From: Bacteroidales bacterium
GTDB lineage: Bacteria; Bacteroidota; Bacteroidia; Bacteroidales; CG2-30-32-10
Assembly (NCBI GenBank): GCA_035353855.1
Contig: DAOQAK010000026.1
Span: 15,625 to 52,934 of the forward strand
Direction of reading: 5' to 3'
Length of the DNA: 37,310 nucleotides
Positions 7,748-15,858 of this stretch are shown here, piece after piece (within the stretch, counting starts at the first letter, position 1; each line of letters starts with the position of its first letter). The notes beneath the pieces were generated by a model. That model did not search any database, had not been told where the DNA came from, and saw only the letters and a program-made list of their open reading frames with translations. Both the position numbers and the translations under genes were made by a program.

Positions 7748-9135
7748 GTAAATTTAAAATCTTCTGGATTAAGGTTGAGCGTCTGTTGCAAATGATACAT
7801 CAGTTTTGTTGTTACGTTCATAAAAATATTATCTGCAATTTCTTTTTCCTCCTCGTAAAAATCAAATTCATATAATGGCAAAGTACAGGCAACAGCATTA
7901 TGAATATCATTTTGCTCGATATAGCAATCTGCCAGATGCTTCATAAATGATACAAATTCATAAATAGTGAAATTCTTCCTTGAAGGAAACAGAGTGGGCA
8001 AGCCTCCTTTTGCACTAATAAGCTTGTCTGCTTCTTCTTTCCTGTCGGTGTTCTTGAGCATATTCAAATAATTGCAAAATGCAATTACTTCATTAGGAAA
8101 TTTGAAGTACATTTCTTTTGATAATTCATACAATTCAGCATGTGCTCCAATTTTAAAGAGATAGTCGCCTTTAAGATTCCAGAAATTATAAGATTGCGGA
8201 TATTTTTTTATAGCTGATTCAATTTCGGGAAGAGCATTGTAATAGGGCATATCACATTTATTATAAAGAAATTCGTACTCTTCTTTTTCTTCCTTATTTG
8301 TAAATGGCTTGTTTTCGGCTTCATCATCATCAACAATTTTCCATTTTAAATATTCTGCTGATTTATTTTCTATGATTTTTATCTCTTTCTTTTTTAGAGA
8401 TGACATATACATTGCAACAGTCATTTGAAGCGTTTGTGTAATGTCGGTATTCTTTTTCCCATTTAGTATATCATCGAGGTCATGTTCTGTCCATTCTGAA
8501 ATGGGTTTGTTAATATAATTTTCATCATCATTATCGAATTCCTTTTTATCTGAATCTGAATAAAAATCTTCAAATTCCTCTTCCTGTATTATTGAAAAAT
8601 TATCTTTTCCTGCTGTTTTTTCTAATTGTGAAATAATGTTTGAAGGATGTTTCTCTTTGCCCACAAAAACTGCAGGTTTGCCTTTAAGCCCGAATTCGAT
8701 GTCAATAAATTCAATATGGTCATCATCTTCTTCAAGAATAAATTTTGTTAATTTGAAATCCTTATGTGGCTTGAAACCATACTCTTTAGCATACTCAATT
8801 CCGCCAAAAATAATATTATGTACCAATTCATATTTTTCCTTAATAATTTCAAGTTGTTCCGAAGTTTGTTCTTTTATTTCTTCAAATTCACTATTGGAAA
8901 TATTGAAAAAATAATGTGTGTCTTTTACTCCGAGGCAGTATGTATCTACAAGATAAAGACCGATGGTTTTATTTCCATTAGAATGTTCGCGTGTAACAAA
9001 AATGTTAGCCATTCCCATTTCGTCCCATTCTTTATTAATATAACAATCACCTATTGGAAGATTACGAACCCTTGTTTTTATATAATTTTCAGGTGAAAGT
9101 GGTAATTGAATGATTTTATTATTTTTCTTTGCCAT
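7729..9135 (-). CDS. Protein of unknown function with helical-repeat C-terminus
   Basis: A 468-residue cytoplasmic-looking protein that I do not recognise. The N-terminal part (about 1-200) is compact, with W-D-E-M-G, a V-T-R strand and a Y-L-V-D-T-Y-C-L-G-V-K-D segment. A strongly acidic linker (about 195-240) follows. The C-terminal half (about 290-460) is helical, with TPR-like spacing, for example Y-F-K-F-P-N-E-V-I-A-F-C-N-Y-L. No signal peptide or membrane segment is seen. It is transcribed towards res and is not obviously part of the restriction operon. The last codons overlap the 7715-7747 hairpin, so the C-terminus (K-F-T-D-F-P-S-F) is partly repeat-derived. Confidence 0.7.
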   Translation of the reverse strand: MAKKNNKIIQLPLSPENYIKTRVRNLPIGDCYINKEWDEMGMANIFVTREHSNGNKTIGLYLVDTYCLGVKDTHYFFNISNSEFEEIKEQTSEQLEIIKEKYELVHNIIFGGIEYAKEYGFKPHKDFKLTKFILEEDDDHIEFIDIEFGLKGKPAVFVGKEKHPSNIISQLEKTAGKDNFSIIQEEEFEDFYSDSDKKEFDNDDENYINKPISEWTEHDLDDILNGKKNTDITQTLQMTVAMYMSSLKKKEIKIIENKSAEYLKWKIVDDDEAENKPFTNKEEKEEYEFLYNKCDMPYYNALPEIESAIKKYPQSYNFWNLKGDYLFKIGAHAELYELSKEMYFKFPNEVIAFCNYLNMLKNTDRKEEADKLISAKGGLPTLFPSRKNFTIYEFVSFMKHLADCYIEQNDIHNAVACTLPLYEFDFYEEEKEIADNIFMNVTTKLMYHLQQTLNLNPEDFKFTDFPSF

Positions 9136-9160
9136 ATAAAAAATTTGAAATAATTATTTT

Positions 9161-9168
9161 CAAAAATA
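9161..9168 (-). promoter_or_regulatory. Candidate -7 box for the 7729-9135 gene
   Basis: On the minus strand this reads TATTTTTG (consensus TAnnTTTG), 26 bases before the start codon. No clear -33 element is seen. Confidence 0.35.
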
Positions 9169-9197
9169 TATGAAAAGATTAAAATAAAATATAGATG

Positions 9198-9623
9198 TTA
9201 ATATTTATTGATATTTTCATAAAATATCGAAAACTCCTTTTCAATCTCATCTCTTACTTTCCGATACACAAATAATTTTTCTTCATCGCTGCCTGTTGCA
9301 TTGGCAGGGTCTTCAAAACCTATGTGCAGCCTGTGTTTTACATTGCTGGTAAAAACCGGACAAATTTCTTTTGCGCCATTACAAACTGTGATAACATAAT
9401 CAAACGAATCTTTTAAAAATATATTTACGCTTTTGGGAATTTGCTTTGAAATATCAATTCCTTTTTCCTTCATAACTTTTACAGCATAAGGATTAACAAG
9501 GGTTTCAGCTTTTGTGCCGGCAGAATATACTTCAAGATCTTTATCGAATGATTTTAGAAATCCTTCAGCCATCTGGCTCCGGCAGGTGTTTCCGGTGCAA
9601 ATTATTAGAATCCTTTTTTTCAT
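9198..9623 (-). CDS. arsC: Arsenate reductase, low-molecular-weight phosphatase type
   Basis: A 141-residue cytoplasmic enzyme that reduces arsenate to arsenite using thioredoxin-type electrons. It has the phosphatase-fold loop C9-T-G-N-T-C-R15-S and the relay cysteines C81 and C88 (V-C-N-G-A-K-E-I-C-P), which distinguish ArsC from plain tyrosine phosphatases. F-E-D-P-A supplies the conserved Asp-Pro. It lies 144 bases downstream of hgcB on the same strand, so it may belong to the long ars/hgc directon or have its own promoter. It would feed arsenite to the Acr3 exporter encoded at 12899-13963. Confidence 0.9.
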   Translation of the reverse strand: MKKRILIICTGNTCRSQMAEGFLKSFDKDLEVYSAGTKAETLVNPYAVKVMKEKGIDISKQIPKSVNIFLKDSFDYVITVCNGAKEICPVFTSNVKHRLHIGFEDPANATGSDEEKLFVYRKVRDEIEKEFSIFYENINKY

Positions 9624-9667
9624 ATGATTTAATAGAATTTTCAGAAAATTAAAAAAACTTTATTTAT

Positions 9668-9746
9668 AAAGGTATAAGGAAATATGGTATATGGTATATG
9701 GGAATATATTTTTATGATACAAAAATATCTTATACCCTATACCTTT
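9668..9746. repeat. Imperfect inverted repeat between hgcB and arsC
   Basis: AAAGGTATA at 9668-9676 pairs with TATACCTTT at 9738-9746. Inner GGTATATGG copies near 9684-9701 face TATACCC at 9731-9737. It may end hgcB transcripts or be an interspersed repeat. A -7-like TATTTTTG on the minus strand at 9727-9720 could give arsC its own promoter. No other feature is seen in this gap. Confidence 0.5.
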
Positions 9747-9767
9747 ATCCCTCTATTCCTTTTTTAC

Positions 9768-10067
9768 TTAACAACAATTACTTTTTGAAGAAGAACAATC
9801 ACAACTCGGTTCAGTCCCTCTTAGTAAACCATTGATAATTCCGGCTGCACAGCCAACACCGGAGCGTACATGAATTGCACCTTCAGGACAATTTTTTTCA
9901 CAGGCTCCGCATTCCATACAATAATCTTTATTTTGTATTATTGCTTTACTGTCTTTTACAACAAACACCTCATGCGGACAAACTATTGTACACATCTTGC
10001 AGCCATTGCATTTCTGCTGGTCGAGCTCAAGTGTAACCACATTTTTTAAATAAGTAAATCCGTTCAT
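9768..10067 (-). CDS. hgcB: Mercury methylation ferredoxin HgcB
   Basis: A 99-residue ferredoxin with two [4Fe-4S] motifs, C20-x2-C23-x2-C26-x3-C30-P and C50-x2-C53-x2-C56-x3-C60-P. The second reads C-M-E-C-G-A-C, the HgcB signature. It also has the HgcB-specific lone cysteine C73 in V-G-C-A-A-G and a C-terminal Cys set (C89, C91, C98, C99) thought to handle Hg(II). It would reduce the corrinoid of HgcA. The start at 10067 gives the typical N-terminus M-N-G-F-T-Y-L-K-N-V-V-T-L and leaves one base after the hgcA stop. An in-frame ATG at 10097 would overlap hgcA and is less likely. Confidence 0.93.
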   Translation of the reverse strand: MNGFTYLKNVVTLELDQQKCNGCKMCTIVCPHEVFVVKDSKAIIQNKDYCMECGACEKNCPEGAIHVRSGVGCAAGIINGLLRGTEPSCDCSSSKSNCC

Positions 10068-10068
10068 A

Positions 10069-11100
10069 TTATAAAAATCTTGTAATAATCCAACCAATTA
10101 ATCCAATACTTGCTGCAATAATCTGAATGGGTAATGATAATTTCATTTCTTTCTGAACACCGCTCAGCGAGGTAAACGTAGAAGAACCCGTAAAATTCAT
10201 CGCAAGAAATGATGAAATACTTCCGATGATTAAAAACCATGAAATGATTTCGAGAATATTATTCCCTAAAAATTGAAAATACATTAAAATATAACCAATA
10301 AGCCATCCAATAATAAGTCCTTTTAATGAAAATCTTTTGAATGGTATCCATGGCAGTAATATTGGTGTTAAGGCACATCCGGCAAAATAGGCAGAGAATA
10401 AATTTATAAATGCTTTACCTCCGTTTTGCCATGCAAGGTCGACAGAGTACCCGTGAACGTTTAATCCTGAAAGAATAAAAAATAATGCTGGAATAAAAAT
10501 CAAATAATATTTTCCGTAGGTGATTTCAACAGGGATTAATTTTAATCTTTCAACAAGAGGGAATTCAACTTTTCGCATTTCAGCAGTTGCTTTAAACCCG
10601 GCATCAACAAATGCTTTGATATCTTCAGCGCGAACGGGTCCGTAGATAACATTGAATCCGGTTTTGCTTTTTACTTCATGAGCCGAAACGCCTGTTGCTC
10701 CTAATTGCGGGACAATAATTTTCCGGTGTGTTACAATTTTTTCAAGTTCATGTGCTTTGATCCGGTATACTAATTCTTTTGTTCCGAAAGTTCCTTTTCC
10801 CGCTGCACACCAAACATTCACGCCTTTTGTATCAAGTACAAGTATCCATGCATTCATGTTTTGTAATGCGCGACGCAAGTGGTCGAAACTTAATTTAAAA
10901 TTTGCTGTAACAAAAATATTTGAATTTTCATCAGGATTGCCAACAGCGTACAAACCTTGTTTTACCTTGTAGTCCATGCGCCCTATTGACCAGCGTACTT
11001 TTATCGTACTCAATATATCATTGGTTGACCACACTGTGGAAACCTGTGCTACCGAGCCTGCTGAAGTATTTAGTTTGCCAATGATAAAATCTTTTAACAT
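10069..11100 (-). CDS. hgcA: Mercury methylation corrinoid protein HgcA
   Basis: A 343-residue membrane-anchored corrinoid protein that transfers a methyl group to Hg(II), making methylmercury. The diagnostic cap-helix motif N-V-W-C-A-A-G-K-G-T-F-G-T is present with the cobalt-binding Cys at residue 98. It is followed by the conserved P-Q-L-G-A-T-G-V-S-A-H-E-V and Y-G-P-V-R-A-E-D-I segments. The C-terminal half has five membrane helices, as expected. The start at 11100 avoids overlap with the gene before; a longer frame begins at 11133. Together with hgcB it makes a complete pair, so methylation capability is well supported, though only by sequence. Confidence 0.95.
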   Translation of the reverse strand: MLKDFIIGKLNTSAGSVAQVSTVWSTNDILSTIKVRWSIGRMDYKVKQGLYAVGNPDENSNIFVTANFKLSFDHLRRALQNMNAWILVLDTKGVNVWCAAGKGTFGTKELVYRIKAHELEKIVTHRKIIVPQLGATGVSAHEVKSKTGFNVIYGPVRAEDIKAFVDAGFKATAEMRKVEFPLVERLKLIPVEITYGKYYLIFIPALFFILSGLNVHGYSVDLAWQNGGKAFINLFSAYFAGCALTPILLPWIPFKRFSLKGLIIGWLIGYILMYFQFLGNNILEIISWFLIIGSISSFLAMNFTGSSTFTSLSGVQKEMKLSLPIQIIAASIGLIGWIITRFL

Positions 11101-11104
11101 AGGA

Positions 11105-11806
11105 TTAAATTGTAAGTAAAAAATAAAATCCAATTACCAGAAGTGAAATTCCTCCTGCATACTTAATCACTTTTCCAAACATTGATGCTTTCTTTGAAAT
11201 CTTTCCAAACCCTAAACCTATACCAACCATTGATGCAGCCAAAGGCAAGCCATAACCTAAAGCGAAGGCAAGCAATAATAATATTCCCCACAACATATTT
11301 CCTTTTACAAATGTTGCTGCAAGAACTATCGGGAAAACCGGATTACAGCAGGTATTGAAAGCTGTTGCAAGTCCGCCTACCGTTAATCCAAATATCATTG
11401 AAGAAAAAATACTTCCGGTTTTATTTTCTTTATTAAGTGAGATGCTGGGAATTTTAAAAGGTAACAGTTCAAGTGTGAAAAGTCCGAAAAATATCATGAT
11501 CAATCCTGCAATTATCTGCCAGTATTTTCCAAACGAATCGCTTATCAGGTTACTTGCATATCCAATGATTCCACCAATAATAGCCATTGCAATCATATTT
11601 CCCAAAAGGAAAAAAATGCCACTCCAAATTATGGCTTTTGTTTTTCCTGTTGAACTTATCGTTCCGGTATAACCAGCTACTATTCCAATGATAGCGTAAT
11701 TACAACCGCAGGATACAACACCAATTGCACCCAAAAGAAAAACTGCTATCAATGCCGCAATTCCTGCCTGCCCGCTGTTCAATGCATGACTGATAAACTC
11801 TTCCAT
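11105..11806 (-). CDS. CcdA/DsbD-like membrane thiol-electron carrier
   Basis: A 233-residue inner-membrane protein with six predicted helices in two halves, as in CcdA. Each half carries paired cysteines in the expected place: V-S-C33-G-C35-N near the first helix and N-T-C153-C154-N-P in the fourth. CcdA proteins pass electrons from cytoplasmic thioredoxin to periplasmic thiol proteins. The motifs differ from the usual P-C-x-x-P, and the adjacent pair could also bind As(III) or Hg(II). It ends four bases before hgcA and starts two bases after the Cys-rich protein, so it is translated with both. Substrate is unknown; a role supplying reductant or metal to HgcA is inference. Confidence 0.75.
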   Translation of the reverse strand: MEEFISHALNSGQAGIAALIAVFLLGAIGVVSCGCNYAIIGIVAGYTGTISSTGKTKAIIWSGIFFLLGNMIAMAIIGGIIGYASNLISDSFGKYWQIIAGLIMIFFGLFTLELLPFKIPSISLNKENKTGSIFSSMIFGLTVGGLATAFNTCCNPVFPIVLAATFVKGNMLWGILLLLAFALGYGLPLAASMVGIGLGFGKISKKASMFGKVIKYAGGISLLVIGFYFLLTI

Positions 11807-11808
11807 AA

Positions 11809-12162
11809 TTATTTATTTTTTGGACAGCATGAATGTGTTTTTTCGGAAACACAAGATTTTGTGGTATCGCTAATAGATGTTTCTTCTTTAGTTACTGTTG
11901 CGCCTTTTGATTTCGGACAACAAGATGGATTTTTTTCGCTATCGCATACTTTTGCTGAATCACCACACAACGAATTTTCGGTTGAATTTGAAGTGTTGTT
12001 AGATGCATTGTTATTATTGGCCAGTTTGATGGCAACAATGATAATGGCTGCAACAACAATAACAATGAATATTATTTTCATCCATAAACTATTTTTCTTT
12101 GGAGTGCAACAATCCGTTCCACCACATCCGCAATCCGATTTTGATTTGTTTTCGTTTTCCAT
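11809..12162 (-). CDS. Cysteine-rich single-span membrane protein
   Basis: A 117-residue protein of no recognised family. The N-terminus has C11-G-C13 and C18-C19, followed by one hydrophobic helix (about 29-46). Then comes a low-complexity Asn/Ser/Thr-rich region with seven more cysteines, including two copies of S-C-C-P-K. In all, 11 of 117 residues are Cys. The layout suggests thiol clusters on both sides of the inner membrane. Position between the CcdA-like gene and the rhodanese-like gene, in an operon with hgcAB and acr3, suggests binding or relay of a thiophilic metal(loid). That role is inferred from composition and context only. Confidence 0.75.
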   Translation of the reverse strand: MENENKSKSDCGCGGTDCCTPKKNSLWMKIIFIVIVVAAIIIVAIKLANNNNASNNTSNSTENSLCGDSAKVCDSEKNPSCCPKSKGATVTKEETSISDTTKSCVSEKTHSCCPKNK

Positions 12163-12170
12163 TTTTAATT

Positions 12171-12596
12171 TTATTTATCATGTTTAAATTTCTTTTTTGG
12201 TCTGAGTTGACAAAGGCATGAACCAGTAAGCATTTCATCTTTATCAATATTCATAGGGAGCTTATCTTTTTCCCAATCAACAATACCGCCATTAAGGTTT
12301 GCAACTTTAGTAAAACCCTTATCCATTAAGAACGAAACAGCGTCTTTACTGCGTATCCCAACAGCATCAACAACTATATAGCTTTTATCTTTTGATAACT
12401 TTTGATATTTTTCAGATAAAAAATTATAAGGAATATATATTACTTCTGTACCTGTAATTTTTTTTCCTGCTATTTCAAAATCCCTGCGAATATCAATAAT
12501 ACAGGCATTTTTGCTAATTACCTCAAATGCTTCTTTTGGTGAAAGGTGAAGCATGCCGTTTATTTCAATACCGAGATTCGAAAAATGTTCTTTCAT
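12171..12596 (-). CDS. Rhodanese-like protein lacking the catalytic cysteine
   Basis: A 141-residue single-domain rhodanese fold. Conserved pieces are visible: I-I-D-I-R-R-D-F-E (about 33-41), the strand Y-I-V-V before the active loop, and L-N-G-G-I-V-D-W near 101-108. The active-site loop, normally beginning with Cys and ending G-x-R-S, reads V-D-A-V-G-I-R-S, so the sulfur-accepting Cys is absent. A C-terminal extension carries S-C127-L-C129-Q-L-R. It may be a binding domain whose reactive thiols are the C-terminal pair rather than a sulfurtransferase. It lies 8 bases before the Cys-rich membrane protein gene. Confidence 0.8.
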   Translation of the reverse strand: MKEHFSNLGIEINGMLHLSPKEAFEVISKNACIIDIRRDFEIAGKKITGTEVIYIPYNFLSEKYQKLSKDKSYIVVDAVGIRSKDAVSFLMDKGFTKVANLNGGIVDWEKDKLPMNIDKDEMLTGSCLCQLRPKKKFKHDK

Positions 12597-12662
12597 AATT
12601 TTATTTTTTCTATAATCTAATGACCATTGCCCTGACTAGTTGCCTAGCCAATCAACCTACAA

Positions 12663-12893
12663 CTAATGATTATATTCACAACTGTTGCAGCATCCGCCGC
12701 AACCCATACTTTGTGATGTACTTTGTTTTTTCTGTGCATTTGGGTCACGGTATTCATCGCATTCTGTTTTGCATTTAGGGCATGATGCAACAAATTTCAT
12801 ACAAGGACCGTAAATAGGGTCGTTCCACTCTTTTTTATCTCCTTTTGCTTCAAAAATATTTTTACACGAAGCACACCAGAATTTTTCTTTCAT
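12663..12893 (-). CDS. Small zinc-ribbon-like cysteine-rich protein
   Basis: A 76-residue protein with ten cysteines. C7-x2-C10 and C38-x2-C41 look like a zinc-ribbon pair, with C31 and C45 nearby. A flexible Ser/Gln linker leads to a C-terminal cluster, C65-G-G-C68-C69-N-S-C72. No signal peptide is visible, so it is probably cytoplasmic. It sits five bases after acr3 and 66 bases before the rhodanese-like gene. It may bind zinc structurally at the front and As(III), Hg(II) or copper at the tail; no specific family was recognised. Confidence 0.7.
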   Translation of the reverse strand: MKEKFWCASCKNIFEAKGDKKEWNDPIYGPCMKFVASCPKCKTECDEYRDPNAQKKQSTSQSMGCGGCCNSCEYNH

Positions 12894-12898
12894 AAATT

Positions 12899-13963
12899 TT
12901 ATTTTTCAAATTGGAAATATTTTTTCTTAAACCAAAATGCTACATTCACTAAACTTATTAAAACAGGTACTTCAACCAAAGGGCCTATCACACCTACAAA
13001 AGCTTCACCTGATTTGATTCCGAAAATCGCAATAGCAACGGCTATTGCCAGTTCAAAATTATTGCTTGCAGCGGTAAACGATAGCGCGGTTGATTGCCCA
13101 TATGTTGCTTTTGCTTTTCTGCTTAACATAAATGATACAAAGAACATGATAATAAAATAAATCGTAAGTGGAATTGCAATGCGGATAACATCAAACGGAA
13201 GCTGCACAATATATTCTCCTTTTAATGAGAACATAACGATGATTGTGAAAAGCAGCGCTATCAGGGTAATAGGACTTATCTTAGGAATAAATTTCGTGTG
13301 ATACCATTCTTTATTTTTTACACGAATTAGAATTGTACGTGTTAAAAACCCTGCAATAAAAGGAATTCCCAAATAGATGAAAACACTTTTTGCAATTTGA
13401 GCTATAGTGATTTTTTCAACAACTGAATTTGTTGGAAGCCCAAACCATCCGGGAAGTACAGCAATAAAAATATAAGCATATACCGAAAAGAAAAGTACCT
13501 GGAAAATAGAATTGAAAGCAACCAACCCGGCACAATATTCTGTATCACCTTTGGCAAGCTCGTTCCATACTATGACCATTGCGATGCATCTTGCAAGTCC
13601 TATCAATATTAGTCCGTACATGTAATCAATATTGAATTGAAGAAAAATTATTGCAAGCAGAAACATTAAAATGGGTCCGATGATCCAGTTCTGAACCAGT
13701 GAAAGCGAAAGCACTTTATAGTTTTTGAAAACCAATCCTAATTCTTCATATTTAACTTTTGCGAGGGGCGGGTACATCATCAGGATAAGCCCGATTGCAA
13801 TGGGAATATTTGTTGTGCTGTCGGGTGATGATTTCATCGAATCCCAGAAATCGGCAATGGCAGGGAACAAATAACCTGAAAATACGCCAATGAACATGGC
13901 AAGAAAAATCCACAGGGTTAAATACCTGTCGAGAAATTTTAAACGTTTTTTCTTTCCTTCCAT
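12899..13963 (-). CDS. acr3: Arsenite efflux transporter Acr3
   Basis: A 354-residue inner-membrane protein with about ten helices that expels arsenite using the proton gradient. It begins with the Acr3 N-terminal pattern F-L-D-R-Y-L-T-L-W-I-F-L-A-M. It contains the essential-Cys motif G-L-A-R-C126-I-A-M-V-I-V-W-N and the family's E-V-P-V-L near the C-terminus. Length is typical. It follows the outer-membrane barrel gene by 29 bases within the long directon. Together with ArsC at 9198-9623 it makes a complete arsenate resistance route. Confidence 0.94.
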   Translation of the reverse strand: MEGKKKRLKFLDRYLTLWIFLAMFIGVFSGYLFPAIADFWDSMKSSPDSTTNIPIAIGLILMMYPPLAKVKYEELGLVFKNYKVLSLSLVQNWIIGPILMFLLAIIFLQFNIDYMYGLILIGLARCIAMVIVWNELAKGDTEYCAGLVAFNSIFQVLFFSVYAYIFIAVLPGWFGLPTNSVVEKITIAQIAKSVFIYLGIPFIAGFLTRTILIRVKNKEWYHTKFIPKISPITLIALLFTIIVMFSLKGEYIVQLPFDVIRIAIPLTIYFIIMFFVSFMLSRKAKATYGQSTALSFTAASNNFELAIAVAIAIFGIKSGEAFVGVIGPLVEVPVLISLVNVAFWFKKKYFQFEK

Positions 13964-13992
13964 ATTATTAAAATGAAGTTATCAAAAAATTA

Positions 13993-14943
13993 TTATTCAA
14001 CTTTTTTACAAAAACTAAAAATCTTTCTTATTCCAAATTGAAATGAAAATTTATTTGTGAGCTGATACCCGTTCATATATTTGTATACGGGAATATCTGA
14101 CATAGCTATTAATGACCATTTTGTTTTGAATGTGTAAATCAACTGGGGATTGAAAAAAACAACCCGGCTGCCTGATGATTCAATTTTTATATCTTCTTCT
14201 CTTTTGTCTTTACCTCTCCATTCAAGTTTTGCATTTCCAATAAAATTAAAATTCTTTAAAAACGAATAGGAGCCTGCTAATGAGAATTGAAAATAATTTC
14301 CATAACGATAAACTAAAAATCCTTTGTTGATGGTTTGACTGAACTCAAAAAGAGCAAAACTGTTCCACCCGAATTTACGTTCACTACGTTTTCTGTTATA
14401 AAAAACACTTGCATTATATTTAAATGCACCCGATGAAGGTTGCAGCGAAATGGGAATAGTAACACCGTCAATTTCTTCTTTGAATGCACCAACCGGAGCT
14501 TTTGTGCCTGCTGAAATAACAAGTTGCGAAATTGGTTTAACTGTTTTAATAGCAATGTAGCGTATATTGAATGCCAAATCGCCTAGTCCGCCTGCTCTGA
14601 TGATTTCATTTTTATTATTGATATTTACTTCCTGTGTTTTGTCAATAAAATAGCCTATTTCGGTATGTAATGAAAAACGAGAAGAAAGACCATAGGTTAA
14701 GGAAAGGTTACTGTAATCGAAATAACTTTTCTGAATGAGAGGTTGTTCATATTTTTCATCAAAATGAAAATAATCTTTTGATAAACTATTTTTAAATGAG
14801 GTGTAAATTCGTAAAGTATTTTTATTCAATCCGTCGTTTGAACCATCGCCGCCAATAGGGCTTCCGGCCGAACAACACTGTGCCGAAACATGCGTTGATG
14901 CCATGAAAAATAATAAGAATAAGATTGGGATATGATATTTCAT
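13993..14943 (-). CDS. Outer-membrane beta-barrel protein
   Basis: A 316-residue exported protein. A signal peptide ends about A21, leaving a mature N-terminus that begins Q-C23-C24-S-A-G-S-P-I-G-G. The rest is made of alternating amphipathic strands with many aromatic residues, typical of transporter-like outer-membrane barrels of Bacteroidota. The adjacent Cys pair at the mature start is unusual. The gene lies two bases after a lipoprotein gene and just before acr3, so it may form an outer-membrane exit or sensor for the efflux system. No precise family was recognised. Confidence 0.7.
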   Translation of the reverse strand: MKYHIPILFLLFFMASTHVSAQCCSAGSPIGGDGSNDGLNKNTLRIYTSFKNSLSKDYFHFDEKYEQPLIQKSYFDYSNLSLTYGLSSRFSLHTEIGYFIDKTQEVNINNKNEIIRAGGLGDLAFNIRYIAIKTVKPISQLVISAGTKAPVGAFKEEIDGVTIPISLQPSSGAFKYNASVFYNRKRSERKFGWNSFALFEFSQTINKGFLVYRYGNYFQFSLAGSYSFLKNFNFIGNAKLEWRGKDKREEDIKIESSGSRVVFFNPQLIYTFKTKWSLIAMSDIPVYKYMNGYQLTNKFSFQFGIRKIFSFCKKVE

Positions 14944-14945
14944 AA

Positions 14946-15350
14946 CTATGGATTTACGCGTATCATTATGGTATCCGAAACAGTGCCATATTCATTGGAA
15001 ACCTTACATTCAATGGTGTTATGCCCCACACAGGTGCCACATGCCCAATAAAGTACCGTAACGGAATCGGTTGCTAACATACTGCCATGATTTGCACTCC
15101 AGCTATATTTTAAATTCTTACCCCTTGCATATGCTGTAATATAAATTTCTTCAAATGAAACAATAACTTTTTTTGTTGCTACCAAACTGTCTAAAGCCAG
15201 GTTATCTGAAGGATTGGGCTGTGTTGTGTCTTTCTCTTTTTTACATGATACAAATATTAAGGTCAGAAAAGCGATAAGAAGAATTGAAACAGTACCAGCT
15301 ATTTCTTTTTTCATTGGGTTGGAATATGATTTGCAAAATATATTTTTCAT
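14946..15350 (-). CDS. Lipoprotein with Ig/PKD-like domain and Cys pair
   Basis: A 134-residue lipoprotein with a lipobox-like F-V-S-C36-K-K. The mature part is one Ig/PKD-like beta sandwich, with Y-S-W-S-A-N-H-G and C-K-V-S-N-E-Y-G-T-V-S-D strands. It has a C-G-T-C pair at about residues 103-106 plus one further Cys. The ATG at 15350 is one base after the previous stop (TAATATG, as at hgcA-hgcB); an ATG at 15314 would give a more ordinary signal peptide. It probably works in the periplasm beside the barrel encoded next; the function is unknown. Confidence 0.65.
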   Translation of the reverse strand: MKNIFCKSYSNPMKKEIAGTVSILLIAFLTLIFVSCKKEKDTTQPNPSDNLALDSLVATKKVIVSFEEIYITAYARGKNLKYSWSANHGSMLATDSVTVLYWACGTCVGHNTIECKVSNEYGTVSDTIMIRVNP

Positions 15351-15351
15351 A

Positions 15352-15855
15352 TTATAATGTTTTCAGAATTTTATAAATCTCATCTTCATCTCCCGGCGAA
15401 TATGTGGTTTTTTGCCAGGTAATATTTTTGTTTTTATTTAGTATAAAAATATGAGGCGTAGCTACAACATTCATTGCTCGCTTGAAATCGGAATTTACAT
15501 CAAGCCACACATTAAACTCCCAACCTTTTCCATTCACTAATGTGACAATTTTTGAAGATGTACGCGAATCATCAATAGAAACGGAATAAAGCACAACACC
15601 TGTTTCTTCCTGCCAGTCAGCATATACTTCATGAATTGCATCCAGCAATTTTATATTTGGCGGGCAACACGATTTCCAGAAAATTATTATTATTGGTTTT
15701 CCTTCATTTGTTATTTGAGAAGTGTTGATGTTTGTACCATCCAGTTTTTTCAGTGCAATAGAAGGAAGCGAGAAAATGGAAGAATCAGCATTCTGTGACA
15801 ATCCATGAACGCAGAGTGAAAACAAAACAAAGATGAAGAAGATATTTTTTTTCAT
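15352..15855 (-). CDS. TlpA-like thioredoxin-fold protein with altered active site
   Basis: A 167-residue exported protein: signal peptide (about 1-21), then a TlpA/AhpC-type thioredoxin fold. The active-site region reads F-W-K-S-C63-C64-P-P-N. Where the family has C-x-x-C, the second cysteine is Asn, but an extra Cys precedes the first, giving an adjacent pair. V-A-T-P-H-I-F-I carries the cis-Pro. Disulfide exchange of the usual kind is unlikely; metal(loid) binding or an altered redox role is possible. It is three bases from the thioredoxin gene upstream. Confidence 0.75.
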   Translation of the reverse strand: MKKNIFFIFVLFSLCVHGLSQNADSSIFSLPSIALKKLDGTNINTSQITNEGKPIIIIFWKSCCPPNIKLLDAIHEVYADWQEETGVVLYSVSIDDSRTSSKIVTLVNGKGWEFNVWLDVNSDFKRAMNVVATPHIFILNKNKNITWQKTTYSPGDEDEIYKILKTL

Positions 15856-15858
15856 ACT

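Noticed and set aside
10068..10097. Longer start for hgcB
   Set aside because: It overlaps hgcA, and the start at 10067 matches the usual HgcB N-terminus.
11809..12162. MerT- or MerP-like mercury transporter
   Set aside because: It has only one membrane helix and no G-M-T-C-x-x-C heavy-metal domain; composition alone does not support a Mer call.
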